Source: Caulobacter sp. FWC2 (GTDB lineage: Bacteria > Pseudomonadota > Alphaproteobacteria > Caulobacterales > Caulobacteraceae). From it: a DNA stretch of 64,000 bases. Shown one piece after another: positions 1-8,388 of this stretch. Within the stretch, counting starts at the first letter, position 1; the number at the start of each line of letters is the position of its first letter. Under the pieces are notes generated by a model. It saw nothing but the letters and a program-made list of their open reading frames with translations, was not told the origin of the DNA and ran no database searches. Location: positions 4,030,001-4,094,000 of the forward strand of contig NZ_PEBF01000001.1 in assembly GCF_002742625.1 (NCBI RefSeq). Direction: 5' to 3'. The translations under genes were made by a program, and so were the position numbers.

Positions 1-1325
1 CCTTCACGATCGCCGGCAAGGCCTATCCAGCCGGCTCCTATGTCGTGCGCTCGGCCCAGGCCTATCGCCCGCATATCATGGACATGTTCGAGCCCCAGGA
101 TCACCCGCACGACCTGGAATATCCCGGCGGTCCGCCCAAGGCGCCCTATGACGTCACCGGCTACACCCTGGCCTATCAGATGGGCATCAAGTTCGACCGC
201 ATCCTGGAGGGCTTCGAGGCCCCCACGACCCGCGTGCCGGACCTGATCACAGTGACGCCTGGCGCGGTGAAGGGTTCGGGCGGCGCGGGCTGGCTGGTCA
301 GCCACGAGACCAACGCCAGCTTCACCCTGACCAACCGCCTGCTGAAGGCTGGGGCCAAGGTCTATTGGCTCAAAGACGGCGCCAAGGCCGGTAAGGTCGC
401 GTTCGGCGCCGGCGCGATCTTCGTCCCCGCCTCGCCCGCCGCCAAGGCGGTGATCGACAAGGGCGTCAAGGACCTGGGCATCGACGCCTATGCCGTCGGC
501 GGCAAGCCCTCGGGCGCGACCATCGCCCTGAAGCCGATCCGCGTCGGCCTGGTCGACGTTTATGGCGGCTCGATGCCGTCAGGCTGGAACCGCTGGATGT
601 TCGAGAAGTTCGAGGCGCCCTTCCAGGTCGTCTATCCGCAGCGCCTGGACGCCGGCGACATCGCCAAGGACTATGACGTGCTGGTCTTCCCGGACGGCGT
701 CGTCCCCGCGCCCGCCGACGGCCCGTTCAAGGCCGGCCGCGGCGGCCAGCAGCCCAAGCCCGAGGACATCCCCGCCGAGTACCGTCCGTGGCTGGGCCGG
801 GTGACCGACGAGAAGACCCTGCCCAAGATCGCCGACTTCGTGAAGGGCGGCGGCACGGTGGTCGCCATCGGCGCCTCGACGCGTCTGGCCACGGCCCTGG
901 GCGCGCCGGTCGAGGTCGCCACCGCCAAGATGGAGAACGGCCAGCTGAAGGCGCTGACCAACCGCGAGCTCTACATCCCGGGCTCGGTGCTGCGCGCCAA
1001 GGTCGATCCGAAACAGCCGCTGGCCTATGGGGCTTCGGACCAGGTCGACGTGTTCTTCGACCGCAGCCCGGCCTTCTCCGTGAAGCCCGACGTGAAGGGC
1101 GTGTCGCGCGTGGCCTGGTTCGACGCCGACAAGCCGCTCCGCAGCGGCTGGGCCGTCGGCCAGGAGAAGCTGAAGGGCTCGACCGCCATGCTCGACATCG
1201 ACATCGGCAAGGGCAAGGTCTTCGCCTTCGGCCCCGAGATCACCCAGCGCGCTCAGTCGTACGGGACGTTCAAGTTCCTGTTCAACGGCCTGCTGTACGG
1301 GCCGGCGGTGTCGGCAGGTAAGTAA
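1..1325 (+). CDS. M14-family metallopeptidase-like protein, C-terminal part
   Basis: The gene is cut by the window start; the frame opens at base 3 with FTIAGKAYPAGSYVV and runs about 440 codons to TAA. The segment around YRPHIMDMFEPQDHPHD, followed by a glutamine-amidotransferase-like region (VGLVDVYGGSMPSGWNRW), is what I recall from the C-terminal half of secreted M14 zinc carboxypeptidase-like proteins of Caulobacter and Sphingomonas. The zinc-binding catalytic part would lie upstream and is not visible. It is convergent with the gamma-glutamyltransferase gene, and both would suit extracellular or periplasmic peptide breakdown. The family call is from memory of related proteins. Confidence 0.65.
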   Translation, partial: FTIAGKAYPAGSYVVRSAQAYRPHIMDMFEPQDHPHDLEYPGGPPKAPYDVTGYTLAYQMGIKFDRILEGFEAPTTRVPDLITVTPGAVKGSGGAGWLVSHETNASFTLTNRLLKAGAKVYWLKDGAKAGKVAFGAGAIFVPASPAAKAVIDKGVKDLGIDAYAVGGKPSGATIALKPIRVGLVDVYGGSMPSGWNRWMFEKFEAPFQVVYPQRLDAGDIAKDYDVLVFPDGVVPAPADGPFKAGRGGQQPKPEDIPAEYRPWLGRVTDEKTLPKIADFVKGGGTVVAIGASTRLATALGAPVEVATAKMENGQLKALTNRELYIPGSVLRAKVDPKQPLAYGASDQVDVFFDRSPAFSVKPDVKGVSRVAWFDADKPLRSGWAVGQEKLKGSTAMLDIDIGKGKVFAFGPEITQRAQSYGTFKFLFNGLLYGPAVSAGK

Positions 1326-1336
1326 TGCCGATAGAT

Positions 1337-1450
1337 CCTCCCCCCGCGCTGCGGGGGAGGTGGCCCAGAGGGCCGGAGGGGGCTAATGCGGCTACATCCA
1401 GCTCCCCCTCTCAGTCGCTCCGCGACAGCTCCCCCGCATCGCGGGGGAGC
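1337..1450. repeat. Composite inverted-repeat (REP/BIME-like) element
   Basis: Two related palindromic units sit head to head between convergent genes. The left unit has CCTCCCCC (1337-1344) pairing with GGGGGAGG (1353-1360), then GGCCC-AGA-GGGCC (1362-1374) and a GGAGGGGG tail. The right unit, in the opposite orientation, has CTCCCCCTC, then GTCGC-TCC-GCGAC (1414-1426), then GCTCCCCCGC (1428-1437) pairing with GCGGGGGAGC (1441-1450). GC-rich intergenic palindromes of this form are common in caulobacterial genomes. This is the only copy I found in the window. Confidence 0.6.
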
Positions 1451-1464
1451 ATCTGTTCCCCCAC

Positions 1465-1504
1465 AAACGAAAATCGGCGCCGGGAGGGCAGTCCCGGCGC
1501 CGAT
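1465..1504 (-). terminator. Rho-independent terminator of ggt
   Basis: A perfect 13-bp stem, ATCGGCGCCGGGA (1473-1485) with TCCCGGCGCCGAT (1492-1504) and a 6-base loop, lies 43 bases past the ggt stop. Read on the minus strand it is followed by TTTCGTTT (1472-1465). Confidence 0.8.
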
Positions 1505-1547
1505 GGATCGCGTCCCAAGAGGTCTCTCAGGTGGGGGGAGTTGACCC

Positions 1548-3284
1548 CTAGGGGGCGATCGCCTCGGCTCCTGGGCGGCGCGGATCCGCGCCGCCCAGGA
1601 AGAGACCCTTGTCGATCATGATCGACTGGGCGGAGCCCATGGTCTCGTCCGAGGTCAGGGGGTGGCCCATCGCCTTGAGGGCGGCCACCGTGTCGGGATT
1701 GAAGTTCGGCTCGACGCGCAGGCTGTCGCTGGCGTCCTGGAAGATGCGCGGCTGGTGGGTGGCCTCGGCCACGTTCAGCTTGAAGTCGACGACATTGACG
1801 ATGACCTGCAGCACCGTGTCGATGATCGTGCTGCCACCCGGCGTGCCGGTGATCAGCCACGGCTTGCCGTCCTTGAAGATCATGGTCGGCATCATGGTCG
1901 ACAGCACGCGCTTGCCCGGCTGCAGGGCGTTGGGCGGCAAGGGCTTGCCGGTCTTCTGGGCCCGCCACGCGGCGGCGTGCGCGTAGTTGTTCATCTGGTT
2001 GTTCAGCACGAAGCCCGCGCCGGCCACCATCACGCCCGAGCCGAAGTCCGCGCCCAGGGTGAAGGTGTTGGAGACGGCGTTGCCGTCCGCGTCGGCCACC
2101 GAGAAGTGGGTGGTGTTGTGGCTCTCGAACGCCCAGGGATCGCCCGCGCCCAGTTCCTTGGCGCTCTTGGCCCTGTCCGGGTCGATCAGCTTGGCGCGCT
2201 CGACACCGTAGGCCTTGGAGGTGAAGCCGGTCAGCGGCACCTTGACGAAGTCGGTGTCCCCTAAGAACCGCGAACGGTCGGCGTAGCCCAGCTTCATGGC
2301 CTCGGCCATCAGGTGCAGCGACTTGGCCGAGCCCGGACCCGAAGCCTTCAGGTCGAACTGCTCCAGGATGTTCAGCATCTCCAGCAAGGTCGCGCCGCCG
2401 GCGCTGGCGGGCGGCGAGGTCCTGACCGTAAGGCCGCGATAGGTGCCCTCCAGCGGCTGGCGGACCACGGCCTTGTAGGACGCCAGGTCCTCGGCGGTGA
2501 TCAGGCCGCCGTGGGCCTTCATGTCGGCGGCGAAGCGCTGGGCGATCTCGCCACGATAGAAGGCGTCAGCGCCCTTGTCGGCGATCTGGCGCAGCGACCA
2601 CGCCAGGTCCGGCTGCTTCAGGTTCTCGCCCGCGCGATAGAGCTCGCCGCCGGCCTTGTAGAACGCCGCCTTGCCGGCCGCGCTCTCGGACAGGCGCTCC
2701 TTGCCCCAGCTGAACACGAAGGCCTCGTCGGGCGACAGGGCCACCCCGTCGCTGGCCAGCTTGAAGGCCGGCTCGACGACCTGTTTCCACGGCAGCTTGC
2801 CGTACTTCTGGTGGGCCAGGTAGAGACCCGCCACCGTGCCCGGCACGGTCGGGGCGCGGTAGCCGCGCGAAGAGACGTCGTCCATCTCCTTGCCGTTCTC
2901 GTCGACGAAGGTCTCGAGCTTGGCGGCCTTGGGGGCGATGCCCCGATAGTCGATGAAGACCGTTTCCTGGGTCTTGGCCATGTAGACCATCATGAAGCCG
3001 TCGCCGCCGATATTGCCGGCGCGCGGCAGGGTCACGGCCAGGGCGAAGGCGGTGGCGACCGCGGCGTCCACGGCGTTGCCGCCCTGCCGCAGGATCTCCA
3101 CGCCGACCTTGGTGGCGATGGCGTTCTGGCTGACCACCATCCCCTTCTCGCCCACCACTGGCGAGTGAATGCTGGGATACTCCAGCAGCTGCTTCTTCTG
3201 GGCCAGGGCCCCGCTCGAAGCGATCGGCGTGAGGGCGAGCGCCAGGGCCGAGGCGGCCGTCGCGAACAGGCGGAAGGGTTTCAA
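1548..3284 (-). CDS. ggt: Gamma-glutamyltransferase
   Basis: This 578-residue periplasmic enzyme cleaves or transfers gamma-glutamyl groups from glutathione and related peptides. Residues 1-29 form a signal peptide (ATAASALALALTPIASSGALAQ). The autoprocessing site and nucleophile are visible as ESHNTTHFSVADADGN with the catalytic Thr near residue 391, and PGGSTIIDTVLQV follows in the small subunit. NIGGDGFMM and the PSPPASAGG-like segment (RTSPPASAGG) fit the large subunit. The length is normal for the family. It lies downstream of the FecI/FecR/TBDR set on the same strand, but a hairpin at 3321-3346 separates it from the receptor, so it is probably transcribed separately. Confidence 0.93.
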   Translation of the reverse strand: MKPFRLFATAASALALALTPIASSGALAQKKQLLEYPSIHSPVVGEKGMVVSQNAIATKVGVEILRQGGNAVDAAVATAFALAVTLPRAGNIGGDGFMMVYMAKTQETVFIDYRGIAPKAAKLETFVDENGKEMDDVSSRGYRAPTVPGTVAGLYLAHQKYGKLPWKQVVEPAFKLASDGVALSPDEAFVFSWGKERLSESAAGKAAFYKAGGELYRAGENLKQPDLAWSLRQIADKGADAFYRGEIAQRFAADMKAHGGLITAEDLASYKAVVRQPLEGTYRGLTVRTSPPASAGGATLLEMLNILEQFDLKASGPGSAKSLHLMAEAMKLGYADRSRFLGDTDFVKVPLTGFTSKAYGVERAKLIDPDRAKSAKELGAGDPWAFESHNTTHFSVADADGNAVSNTFTLGADFGSGVMVAGAGFVLNNQMNNYAHAAAWRAQKTGKPLPPNALQPGKRVLSTMMPTMIFKDGKPWLITGTPGGSTIIDTVLQVIVNVVDFKLNVAEATHQPRIFQDASDSLRVEPNFNPDTVAALKAMGHPLTSDETMGSAQSIMIDKGLFLGGADPRRPGAEAIAP

Positions 3285-3312
3285 GGTCGAGCCTCGCAGG
3301 ACGATACGCGCG

Positions 3313-3346
3313 AAGAGAAACGGGGCGGCCCCGGAGAGCCGCCCCG
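3313..3346 (-). terminator. Terminator-like hairpin after the first TBDR
   Basis: CGGGGCGGC (3321-3329) pairs perfectly with GCCGCCCCG (3338-3346) across an 8-base loop. On the minus strand it is followed by TTTCTCTT. It lies just past the receptor stop and before the ggt start. The U tract is short and broken, so it may act as an attenuator. Confidence 0.55.
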
Positions 3347-3357
3347 TCGTGGGATGC

Positions 3358-6300
3358 CTAGAACTTCTTGGACAGGTTCATGTACCAGTAGCGGCCCGTG
3401 GCGTTGTGCAGGGCGCCCGAGTAGCCGAAGTTGGACGCCGAGATCGGCGGGTCCTTGTCGAACACGTTGCGCGCGCCGATGCGGACCGAGGAACCGCCGA
3501 ACATGCCGTCCTTGAAGGCGTACTGGCCGTACAGGCTGAGCGTGGTCCAGTCCTTGATCGGGAAGTACTCGCCGTTCACCTGCGCCGGGCCGGTGTCGTA
3601 GGCTTCGCCGACATACTGCACGAACGCGCCGGCGCCCCAGCCCTTGTAGCGCCAGGTGAAGCTGGCGGTGCCGCGGAACTCGGGGAAGCCGTCCATCTTG
3701 ATCTGGTTGCCGGCCGACGAGATCGTCAGGCCCGGCAGTTCGCCAGAGGCGACGGCGCTCTGCAGAAGCGACTCCAGCGGGCTGGCCGACTGGTCGTACT
3801 TCAGCAGCTTGGCGACGTTGACCGACAGGCCGAAATCGCCCCAGGGGGTGTCGTCCAGGTCGTAGTCGACGCTGAAGTCGGCGCCCTGGACCATACGCGG
3901 CTGCAGGTTCTGATAGGTGTCGTTGATGTAGGCGATGTTGCCGACCGTGGCCGCGCCCACAGGAGCGTCGCGGACGACGTTCGGGTTCGAGGAGCCGTGC
4001 AGGCGCAGATAGTAGTCATAGGCGATGGCGTTGTAGCCGCCCACGACGCCGATGACGCCCTTCTCGCGGATCGACCAGAAGTCGGCCGTCAGGGTCAGCT
4101 TGCCGAAGTCGCTCGGGATGAAGGTCGGCTGGTAGACGACGCCGACCGTGGCGTTGTCGGCCTCTTCCGGCTTCAGGTTCTTGTTGCCGCTACGCGACTC
4201 GATCGTGCTGACGCTGGTGCAGGTCGTGCCGTTGATGCGGCAGGAGCCGTAGTCGATGCGGCTATTCGAGACCGTCGCGCCGTCGCTGTAGAACTGCGGC
4301 AGGTTCGGGGCGCGGAAGCTCTGCGAGACCGAACCGCGGAAGGCCAGGCCTTGGCCCACCTTCCAGTAGATCGCGCCCTTGGGCTTATAGACGCTGCCGA
4401 AGTCCGAGTAGTCCTCGCCGCGCGCGGCGATCTGCAGGCTGATCTCCTCCACGAACGGGATGTTCATCTCGGGCGAGATGACCGGCACCGCCAGTTCGAA
4501 GAAGGCCGACTTCACCGAACGGCTGCCGTGCACGTCCGGCGAGCCCGAGGCCCCCAGGACGTCGGTGTTGTAGGTCACGCCGGTGACGCTGTTGGTGTAC
4601 TTGATCGTGCCGTCCAGGCGGTTGTCACGGTCGTCGTCATAGGTCTCGCGGCGCCACTCGACACCGGCCGCGAAGCCGACATCGCCGCCCGGCAGGCGGA
4701 ACAGGTCCTTCTTCGACACCTTGAAGTCGGCCAAGGCCAGCGAGGTCTCGCTGATCCGGTAGACGTTGATCAGGAACGAGTTGATCGTGTCGCGATTGCT
4801 CGGCGAGGTGTCGCCCAGCGAATAGTTGTCGAGGTTGCCGCCGTTGAACGGGTTATAGGCCGACGCATCGGTGCGGTTGATCGCCTGCTGGAACAGCGTG
4901 TTGCTGATCGCATTGTGCGTCATGTCCTTGGTGCGGGCCTTGGAATACAGCGCCGCCGAATCCCACTTCCACCCGTTCCACGAGCCCTTCAGCCCGCCCA
5001 GCAGACGGTAGCTGTCGTCCGTCACCGTGTAGGTGCGCGGGCCGGTGTCGACCACGCGATAGGTGGTGATGTTCATCGCCGCGCCGCCGGTCGGCACGCC
5101 GGTCAGGTTGGCCAGGCGGTTGACGCTGCCCACGGGACCGAAGGGGTTCCAGTAGGCGTTGGCCGCGATGGTGATCGGGGCCGTGCTCAGCGGGGCCGAC
5201 TGCTCGCGGCTGCCGGTGAACAGGGCGTGGTAGTAGCCCGCCTCGCCATAGGCCGTGATGTCGCCGAAGTCGTGCTCGACGGTCGAGAACAGGTTGGTGC
5301 GCTCGACACCGCCCTTCAGGGTGCGGTCGGGGTTTTCGTCATAGCGCAGCACGCGGTCCGTCGTGCCCGTGATGGTCCCCGACTTGATGCAGATGCCGCC
5401 CGTCAGGACATTGCTGGAGCAGCCGGCCGCCGTGTTGCTGACGGGCTCGATGTGGAAGACGCCCGAGGTCGTCAGGGCGGTCGTTCCCTGGCGCACCGCC
5501 GTGGTCGCCGGGATCAGGGTGAACGAACCCCAGGGACTTGAGGTCGAGCGGCTGTCGAAGGTGGTGTTGTCGACCCACGGGGTGTCGGCGACCTGAGCGC
5601 GGTGATCTTCGGTAGCGGAATAGTCGCGCTCGCTGGCGTTCAGGCGGCTGCGGCCGGTGTAGTTGCCGAAGAAGGTCAGGCGCGTGCCGTCTTCCAGGCG
5701 CGTACCGGCCTTCACGTTGAACGAGCCTTCGCGGTAGCTGGTGCCTTCCGAGCCGCCGTACTGGGCTTCCATCTTCAGGCCGCGGAACTTGGTGTCGAGC
5801 ACCGTATTGACGACGCCGGCCACGGCGTCGGTGCCGTAGATGGCGGCGGCGCCGTCGCGCAGGACTTCCACCCGCTTGACGCCCGCGACCGGGAACGAGT
5901 TGGTGTTGACGGTTTGGACCGGCACCAGGTTCTCGGTCTGGCTGCCCGGCGCCAGCACGGCGCGGCGGCCGTTCAGCAGGGCCAGCGTGTTGCCGGTGCC
6001 GAGGCTGCGAAGGTTCAGCGACGAAACGTCGCCGCGCGCGTCGTTCAGGTTGCCCGTGGTGCGGGCTTCCTGGAACGTCACGTCGCCGGCCTGCGGGATG
6101 GCGCGGAACAGTTCGTCGCCCGAGACCGCGCCCGTGGCGATGATCTCGTTCTCGCCGACCACCGTCACCGGCAGGGCCGCGTTGGTGCGGGCGCCTTCGA
6201 TCTGCGAGCCGACGACCACGATCGCTTCGACCGTCTGGGCCTCTTCACTCGCCGCGCCGGCCCGTGCGCTGAAGGACTGGGGGCCTTGGGCCTGCGCCTG

Positions 6301-6615
6301 GCGCAGGGTGATGGTCTTGCCGTCGTCGGAGGCGACGACCAGGCCGGCAGCCTTGGTCAGGCGCGCCAGGGCGTCGGCGTCGGCGACGTCGCCGGTCACC
6401 GCCGGCGTGGTCTTGCCGGAGGCGGCCTCGAACGGGAACAGCACCTGCTTGCCCGATTGCTTGGCGAAGGTCTGCAGCGCGTTGACCGCGTCGCCGGCCG
6501 GAATGTTGAAGCTGTGCCGGGCCTCTTGCGCCAGGGCCGGACCGGCCAGGACGAGAACGGCGGCGGACGCCATCAGGAAGCCGCGGACCGTGCGGCGGCG
6601 AGTGTCGATCGACAT
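3358..6615 (-). CDS. TonB-dependent receptor with N-terminal STN signalling domain
   Basis: This 1085-residue outer-membrane transporter has a signal peptide (residues 1-29, VLVLAGPALAQ), then an STN domain at about 33-105 (FNIPAGDAVNALQTFAKQSG), the domain through which FecA-type receptors contact a FecR anti-sigma factor. The plug begins near 130 (EAIVVVGSQIEGA) with LNLRSLGTGNTLALLNGRR and a TonB-dependent barrel follows. The chain ends in the expected aromatic residue (NLSKKF). The ECF sigma and FecR genes lie directly upstream on the same strand. The ligand is unknown; the neighbouring ggt and M14 peptidase genes suggest peptide-like substrates, which is an inference. Confidence 0.93.
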   Translation of the reverse strand: MSIDTRRRTVRGFLMASAAVLVLAGPALAQEARHSFNIPAGDAVNALQTFAKQSGKQVLFPFEAASGKTTPAVTGDVADADALARLTKAAGLVVASDDGKTITLRQAQAQGPQSFSARAGAASEEAQTVEAIVVVGSQIEGARTNAALPVTVVGENEIIATGAVSGDELFRAIPQAGDVTFQEARTTGNLNDARGDVSSLNLRSLGTGNTLALLNGRRAVLAPGSQTENLVPVQTVNTNSFPVAGVKRVEVLRDGAAAIYGTDAVAGVVNTVLDTKFRGLKMEAQYGGSEGTSYREGSFNVKAGTRLEDGTRLTFFGNYTGRSRLNASERDYSATEDHRAQVADTPWVDNTTFDSRSTSSPWGSFTLIPATTAVRQGTTALTTSGVFHIEPVSNTAAGCSSNVLTGGICIKSGTITGTTDRVLRYDENPDRTLKGGVERTNLFSTVEHDFGDITAYGEAGYYHALFTGSREQSAPLSTAPITIAANAYWNPFGPVGSVNRLANLTGVPTGGAAMNITTYRVVDTGPRTYTVTDDSYRLLGGLKGSWNGWKWDSAALYSKARTKDMTHNAISNTLFQQAINRTDASAYNPFNGGNLDNYSLGDTSPSNRDTINSFLINVYRISETSLALADFKVSKKDLFRLPGGDVGFAAGVEWRRETYDDDRDNRLDGTIKYTNSVTGVTYNTDVLGASGSPDVHGSRSVKSAFFELAVPVISPEMNIPFVEEISLQIAARGEDYSDFGSVYKPKGAIYWKVGQGLAFRGSVSQSFRAPNLPQFYSDGATVSNSRIDYGSCRINGTTCTSVSTIESRSGNKNLKPEEADNATVGVVYQPTFIPSDFGKLTLTADFWSIREKGVIGVVGGYNAIAYDYYLRLHGSSNPNVVRDAPVGAATVGNIAYINDTYQNLQPRMVQGADFSVDYDLDDTPWGDFGLSVNVAKLLKYDQSASPLESLLQSAVASGELPGLTISSAGNQIKMDGFPEFRGTASFTWRYKGWGAGAFVQYVGEAYDTGPAQVNGEYFPIKDWTTLSLYGQYAFKDGMFGGSSVRIGARNVFDKDPPISASNFGYSGALHNATGRYWYMNLSKKF

Positions 6616-6733
6616 TTTTCTTGGTAACCCCTCGGGGCGTCATCCATCCCCATGGGAAGACGCCTTCAACCTGACCGACGCGAGGGCTCATCGTTTCCGC
6701 CACTCGGCCGGAAACTTTTTCAGCCACCTTTTT

Positions 6734-7744
6734 TCAGCCCGCCTTTTCGGCGACCGCGCGACGCGACAGGCGAATGGCGCCATCGGCGCCCGCGCCGGCG
6801 CGCACCGGGAAGGCGCTGGTCACCGCGCTGACGAAGCTGTTGGGCTCGGTGGTCTGGAAATAGCCGGCGAGGCGCAGACCTGAGATCGACGGATCGGCGA
6901 TACGGATCTGCTGCTTGTTGTAGCGGTTGAACTCGGCCACCGCCTGTTCCAGCGACTGGCCGTTCAGGGCGATCGCGCCCTGTCGCCAGGCCAAGGCCCG
7001 GTCGATCTCGCTGTCCGACACCGCATGGGAACGGCTGCCGGCCGAGCTGTAGATGGCGGTGACGCCAGCCTTCAGCCGCAGGTCGTCCTTGCGCTCGGCC
7101 GGGGCGGCGTCGAGGTCGACCGCGCCACGCTTGACCGTCACGGCCGCGCCGTCCGAGCGCAGGCGCACGGCCATCTCGGTGGAGCCGTCGGCCTGCATGA
7201 CCGCATCGGCGGCCTTGATCACGAAGGGGCGGACGTCGCCCTTGGCGGCCTCGAACACCGCCTCGCCCCGGACCAGCTTCACCTCGCGCACGCCCTTGCG
7301 ATAGCGGACGATGACCTTGCTGTCGGTGTTCAGTTCTATGCGGCTGTTGTCGCTGAGGACAACTACCCGGCGCTCGCCGATGGCGGTGGCGTAGGCCGTG
7401 CCGCCGTCGAAGGTCATCGTGCCGGCCACGACCAGGGCGATGGCGGCTGCGGCGGCCATGCCTCGGGCCCACGGCGCGCGCGCCAAGGGCAGAGCCGGGC
7501 GGCGCTCGGCCAGCAGGTCGCGATCCGGACGCTCCATGCCCGGACGCATCGCGCGCAGGCGCTCCAGCCGCGACCAGGCGACGGCCTCACGCTCATAGGC
7601 GGCTTCATGCTCGTGACTGTCGTCGCGCCAGGCCTCAAAGGCGGCGCGATCGGCGGCCGAGCACGAAGGGTCATCAAGCCTGACCACCCAGAGGGCGGCC
7701 GCCTGCCTCACCGCTTCGCGTCGTGATCCCGTTTCGCGCTCCAT
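6734..7744 (-). CDS. FecR-family anti-sigma factor / transmembrane sensor
   Basis: This 336-residue inner-membrane protein should hold the ECF sigma factor inactive until the receptor's STN domain signals across the periplasm. The N-terminal cytoplasmic domain (AALWVVRLDDPSCSAADRAA, residues about 15-60) is the DUF4880-type sigma-binding region. One membrane segment follows (AAAAAIALVVAGTM, about 97-112), then the FecR domain (ERRVVVLSDNSRIELNTDSK) and a DUF4974/STN-like C-terminus (LNGQSLEQAVAEFNRYNKQQ). Its start overlaps the end of the sigma gene by 37 bases. The receptor it presumably serves starts 118 bases downstream. Confidence 0.9.
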   Translation of the reverse strand: MERETGSRREAVRQAAALWVVRLDDPSCSAADRAAFEAWRDDSHEHEAAYEREAVAWSRLERLRAMRPGMERPDRDLLAERRPALPLARAPWARGMAAAAAIALVVAGTMTFDGGTAYATAIGERRVVVLSDNSRIELNTDSKVIVRYRKGVREVKLVRGEAVFEAAKGDVRPFVIKAADAVMQADGSTEMAVRLRSDGAAVTVKRGAVDLDAAPAERKDDLRLKAGVTAIYSSAGSRSHAVSDSEIDRALAWRQGAIALNGQSLEQAVAEFNRYNKQQIRIADPSISGLRLAGYFQTTEPNSFVSAVTSAFPVRAGAGADGAIRLSRRAVAEKAG

Positions 7745-8298
7745 GAGCGTCCTTCGTCGACCTTACTCTTGCGTCCGATACGACGTCCCAGCTTGTCGGA
7801 ACAGTACCGAAGGCCCTTCACCAGATGCTTCTCAACAGTAGAGACGGATAGCCCGAGCCGAACCGCTATATCCTCAGGCGAGAGACTGTAAACTTTTCTC
7901 AACGTGAAGACGCGTCGGCATTGAGTCGGAAGTTCGGCGATCGCGTCGGCCAGCAGCCGCAACTCCTCGCGTGATTCGAGCATCATTTGCGCGGTGGGCG
8001 CTTCATCGATCGGTTCGATGCGGTCGAAGTCGGCGACGGCGGTGATGGTCAGCACCTTGCGGCGACGCAGCGCATCAAGCGCGCAGTTGCGCAGGATGCG
8101 GGTGGCGAAAGCGCCCGGATTTCCGATCTCGCGCCAGGTCTTGCAGGCGATAACGCGGGCGAAGGTGTCGTGGACCAGGTCCTCGGGATCGGTCTGGCCG
8201 TCGCGGCAGAACCGACGCGCATAGGCCAGCAGGTCCGGCTCCAGCGGCAGGATTTCGCGCCTGAACCAGGCGCGACGGTCTTCGTCTTCTTGCGCCAT
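7708..8298 (-). CDS. ECF RNA polymerase sigma factor, FecI-like
   Basis: A 196-residue sigma-70-family regulator. Region 2 is seen as LLAYARRFCRDGQTDPEDLVHDTFARVI and region 4 as LPTQCRRVFTLRKVYSLSPEDIA followed by an HTH (LGLSVSTVEKHLVKGLRYC). I start at ATG 8298 because GAGGGGAG sits correctly upstream; the frame stays open 21 codons further but that part lacks family character. It is the first gene of a sigma-fecR-TBDR series and overlaps fecR, as FecI systems often do. Confidence 0.9.
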   Translation of the reverse strand: MAQEDEDRRAWFRREILPLEPDLLAYARRFCRDGQTDPEDLVHDTFARVIACKTWREIGNPGAFATRILRNCALDALRRRKVLTITAVADFDRIEPIDEAPTAQMMLESREELRLLADAIAELPTQCRRVFTLRKVYSLSPEDIAVRLGLSVSTVEKHLVKGLRYCSDKLGRRIGRKSKVDEGRSWSAKRDHDAKR

Positions 8299-8341
8299 CG
8301 ACGCTCCCCTCGACGTCCAGCCAAGCGGATTAAAGGCGCGA

Positions 8342-8377
8342 TGGCAACCCGGCGGCGACACGACCGCCGGGTTGCCA
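8342..8377 (-). terminator. Terminator-like hairpin after the MFS gene
   Basis: A 14-bp perfect stem, TGGCAACCCGGCGG (8342-8355) with CCGCCGGGTTGCCA (8364-8377), lies 12 bases past the permease stop. Only a short CCTTTAA follows, so it may be a strong hairpin with weak intrinsic activity. Confidence 0.6.
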
Positions 8378-8388
8378 GGTTCCGCTGC

